In this document: positions 4,991 to 5,463 of the stretch, piece by piece
How the letters are laid out: each line of letters begins with the position of its first letter
Position numbering within the stretch: position 1 is the first letter of the stretch
Assembly: GCA_025353085.1 (NCBI GenBank)
Contig: JANXRI010000372.1
Coordinates: forward strand, 1 to 5,463
Direction: 5' to 3'
Source of the DNA: Betaproteobacteria bacterium
GTDB lineage: Bacteria > Pseudomonadota > Gammaproteobacteria > Burkholderiales > SG8-41
DNA length: 5,463 nucleotides
The notes under the pieces: model-generated
What the model saw: the letters and a program-made list of their open reading frames with translations, nothing else
Told to the model about the DNA's origin: nothing
Database searches by the model: none
Program-made: the position numbers and the translations under genes

Positions 4991-5463
4991 TTAAAACAGC
5001 GCACGCACACCGGCATACACCGAACGAGGCGCCGCGATGCCGCGAAACTGCTCGGCCGATCCATTTGTGAGGTTGTTGGAACCGAGTATCCCAAACGTCG
5101 CGTACTGCGTATTGAATAAATTGGTGACGCCGCCGAAAACCTCCAGGTTCTTTTCGAAACGGTGGCTCACATCCAGCTTCACCGTCGCAAAACCGGGCAC
5201 CCGGCCATTGCTATCCTGGTTGTTTTCATCGCCGCGCGCATATTGCGGACCTTGTGCCTGGATTGTCGCTTTGAGGCGGGTTTGCGCAGTGAGCGCGTAG
5301 CCGAGACGCACTTTCAACGTCAGCGCCGGTATGCCGGGAATCTTGTCGCCCGCCTGCACCACGACGCCGGTGCAGCCATTGCCTGCGCCATTGGCCGCAA
5401 TGCACGAGCTATTCGCGCCATTCGCGAGAGTGAACGGACTTCTAAAGCTCGCATCGACCCAGC
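4991..5463 (-). CDS. TonB-dependent outer-membrane receptor, C-terminal part (partial)
   Basis: The frame is open from the right edge to TAA at 4991-4993, giving about 157 residues. The gene's 5' part, with signal peptide, plug and TonB box, is outside the window. The visible part reads like the last beta-barrel strands of a TonB-dependent receptor. GDKIPGIPALTLKVRLGY corresponds to the (G)xRxPGxPxHxxxxxxxY pattern. QYARGDENN and PGFATVKLDVSHRF follow, then the strand-turn motif EVFGGVTNLFNTQYATFG, and finally a strand ending YAGVRALF with the terminal Phe typical of BAM-assembled barrels. These proteins import siderophores, vitamin B12, carbohydrates or other ligands; the ligand cannot be told. 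Upstream of the PGIP region is an Asn/Gly/Ala-rich segment with two cysteines ten residues apart (codons around 5402-5404 and 5372-5374), likely an extracellular loop with a disulfide. The internal GTG at 5360-5362 is not the start. Confidence 0.88.
   Translation of the reverse strand, partial: WVDASFRSPFTLANGANSSCIAANGAGNGCTGVVVQAGDKIPGIPALTLKVRLGYALTAQTRLKATIQAQGPQYARGDENNQDSNGRVPGFATVKLDVSHRFEKNLEVFGGVTNLFNTQYATFGILGSNNLTNGSAEQFRGIAAPRSVYAGVRALF

Noticed and set aside
4904..5119. Plus-strand open frame of 71 codons in the convergent gap
   Set aside because: It runs through the palindromic element and antisense into the TonB receptor. Its sequence resembles nothing I recognise and depends on the repeat.
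5360..5362. GTG as the start of a small minus-strand gene
   Set aside because: The frame stays open upstream to the window edge and the residues there continue the TonB receptor pattern, so this is an internal codon.
1..5463. A novel multi-gene defence or mobile system
   Set aside because: The genes are housekeeping (alpha operon), single metabolic or wall enzymes, and a receptor. No transposase, integrase, toxin-antitoxin pair, nuclease-helicase combination or CRISPR-like repeat array is visible.

Overview
The window looks chromosomal and most likely comes from a betaproteobacterium or a close relative, possibly an uncultivated lineage. It is GC-rich. It carries the end of the alpha ribosomal-protein operon in the order rpsK-rpsD-rpoA-rplQ, and the RpoA sequence reads as betaproteobacterial. 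This assignment is by recognition of protein sequence, not by a phylogeny.

Positions 1-2371 are the 3' part of the alpha operon. They hold the last 17 codons of rpsK (S11), all of rpsD (S4, a four-cysteine presumably zinc-binding type), rpoA (RNA polymerase alpha) and rplQ (L17), then a strong intrinsic terminator. The rpsD-rpoA and rpoA-rplQ gaps (128 and 99 bases) are not blank. Both contain inverted repeats, and the first can form alternative, mutually exclusive hairpins just upstream of the rpoA ribosome binding site.

Positions 2372-4863 are accessory genes on the same strand. First is an M15 (VanY-like) metallopeptidase with intact zinc and catalytic residues but no visible signal peptide. 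It appears to be transcribed from a promoter that overlaps the rplQ terminator and would start on the A of the ATG, giving a leaderless mRNA. A gap of 233 bases follows, containing what I read as the decayed N-terminus of an S-adenosylmethionine hydroxide adenosyltransferase (DUF62-type) gene and a sigma70-like promoter. That promoter would drive a Gfo/Idh/MocA-family oxidoreductase and, four bases after it, a DUF488 protein. Those two are probably cotranscribed.

Positions 4864-4990 are a convergent intergenic gap with a C/G-rich palindromic element resembling the dispersed REP-like repeats of proteobacteria. From 4991 to the right edge, on the minus strand, is the C-terminal part of a TonB-dependent outer-membrane receptor whose N-terminal part lies outside the window.

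I see no tRNA, rRNA, CRISPR, transposase or phage gene, and no convincing novel multi-gene system. The points most worth a second look are the alternative hairpins before rpoA, the SAM-hydrolase remnant with its 9-base tandem duplication, the leaderless promoter nested in the operon terminator, and the linked oxidoreductase-DUF488 pair.
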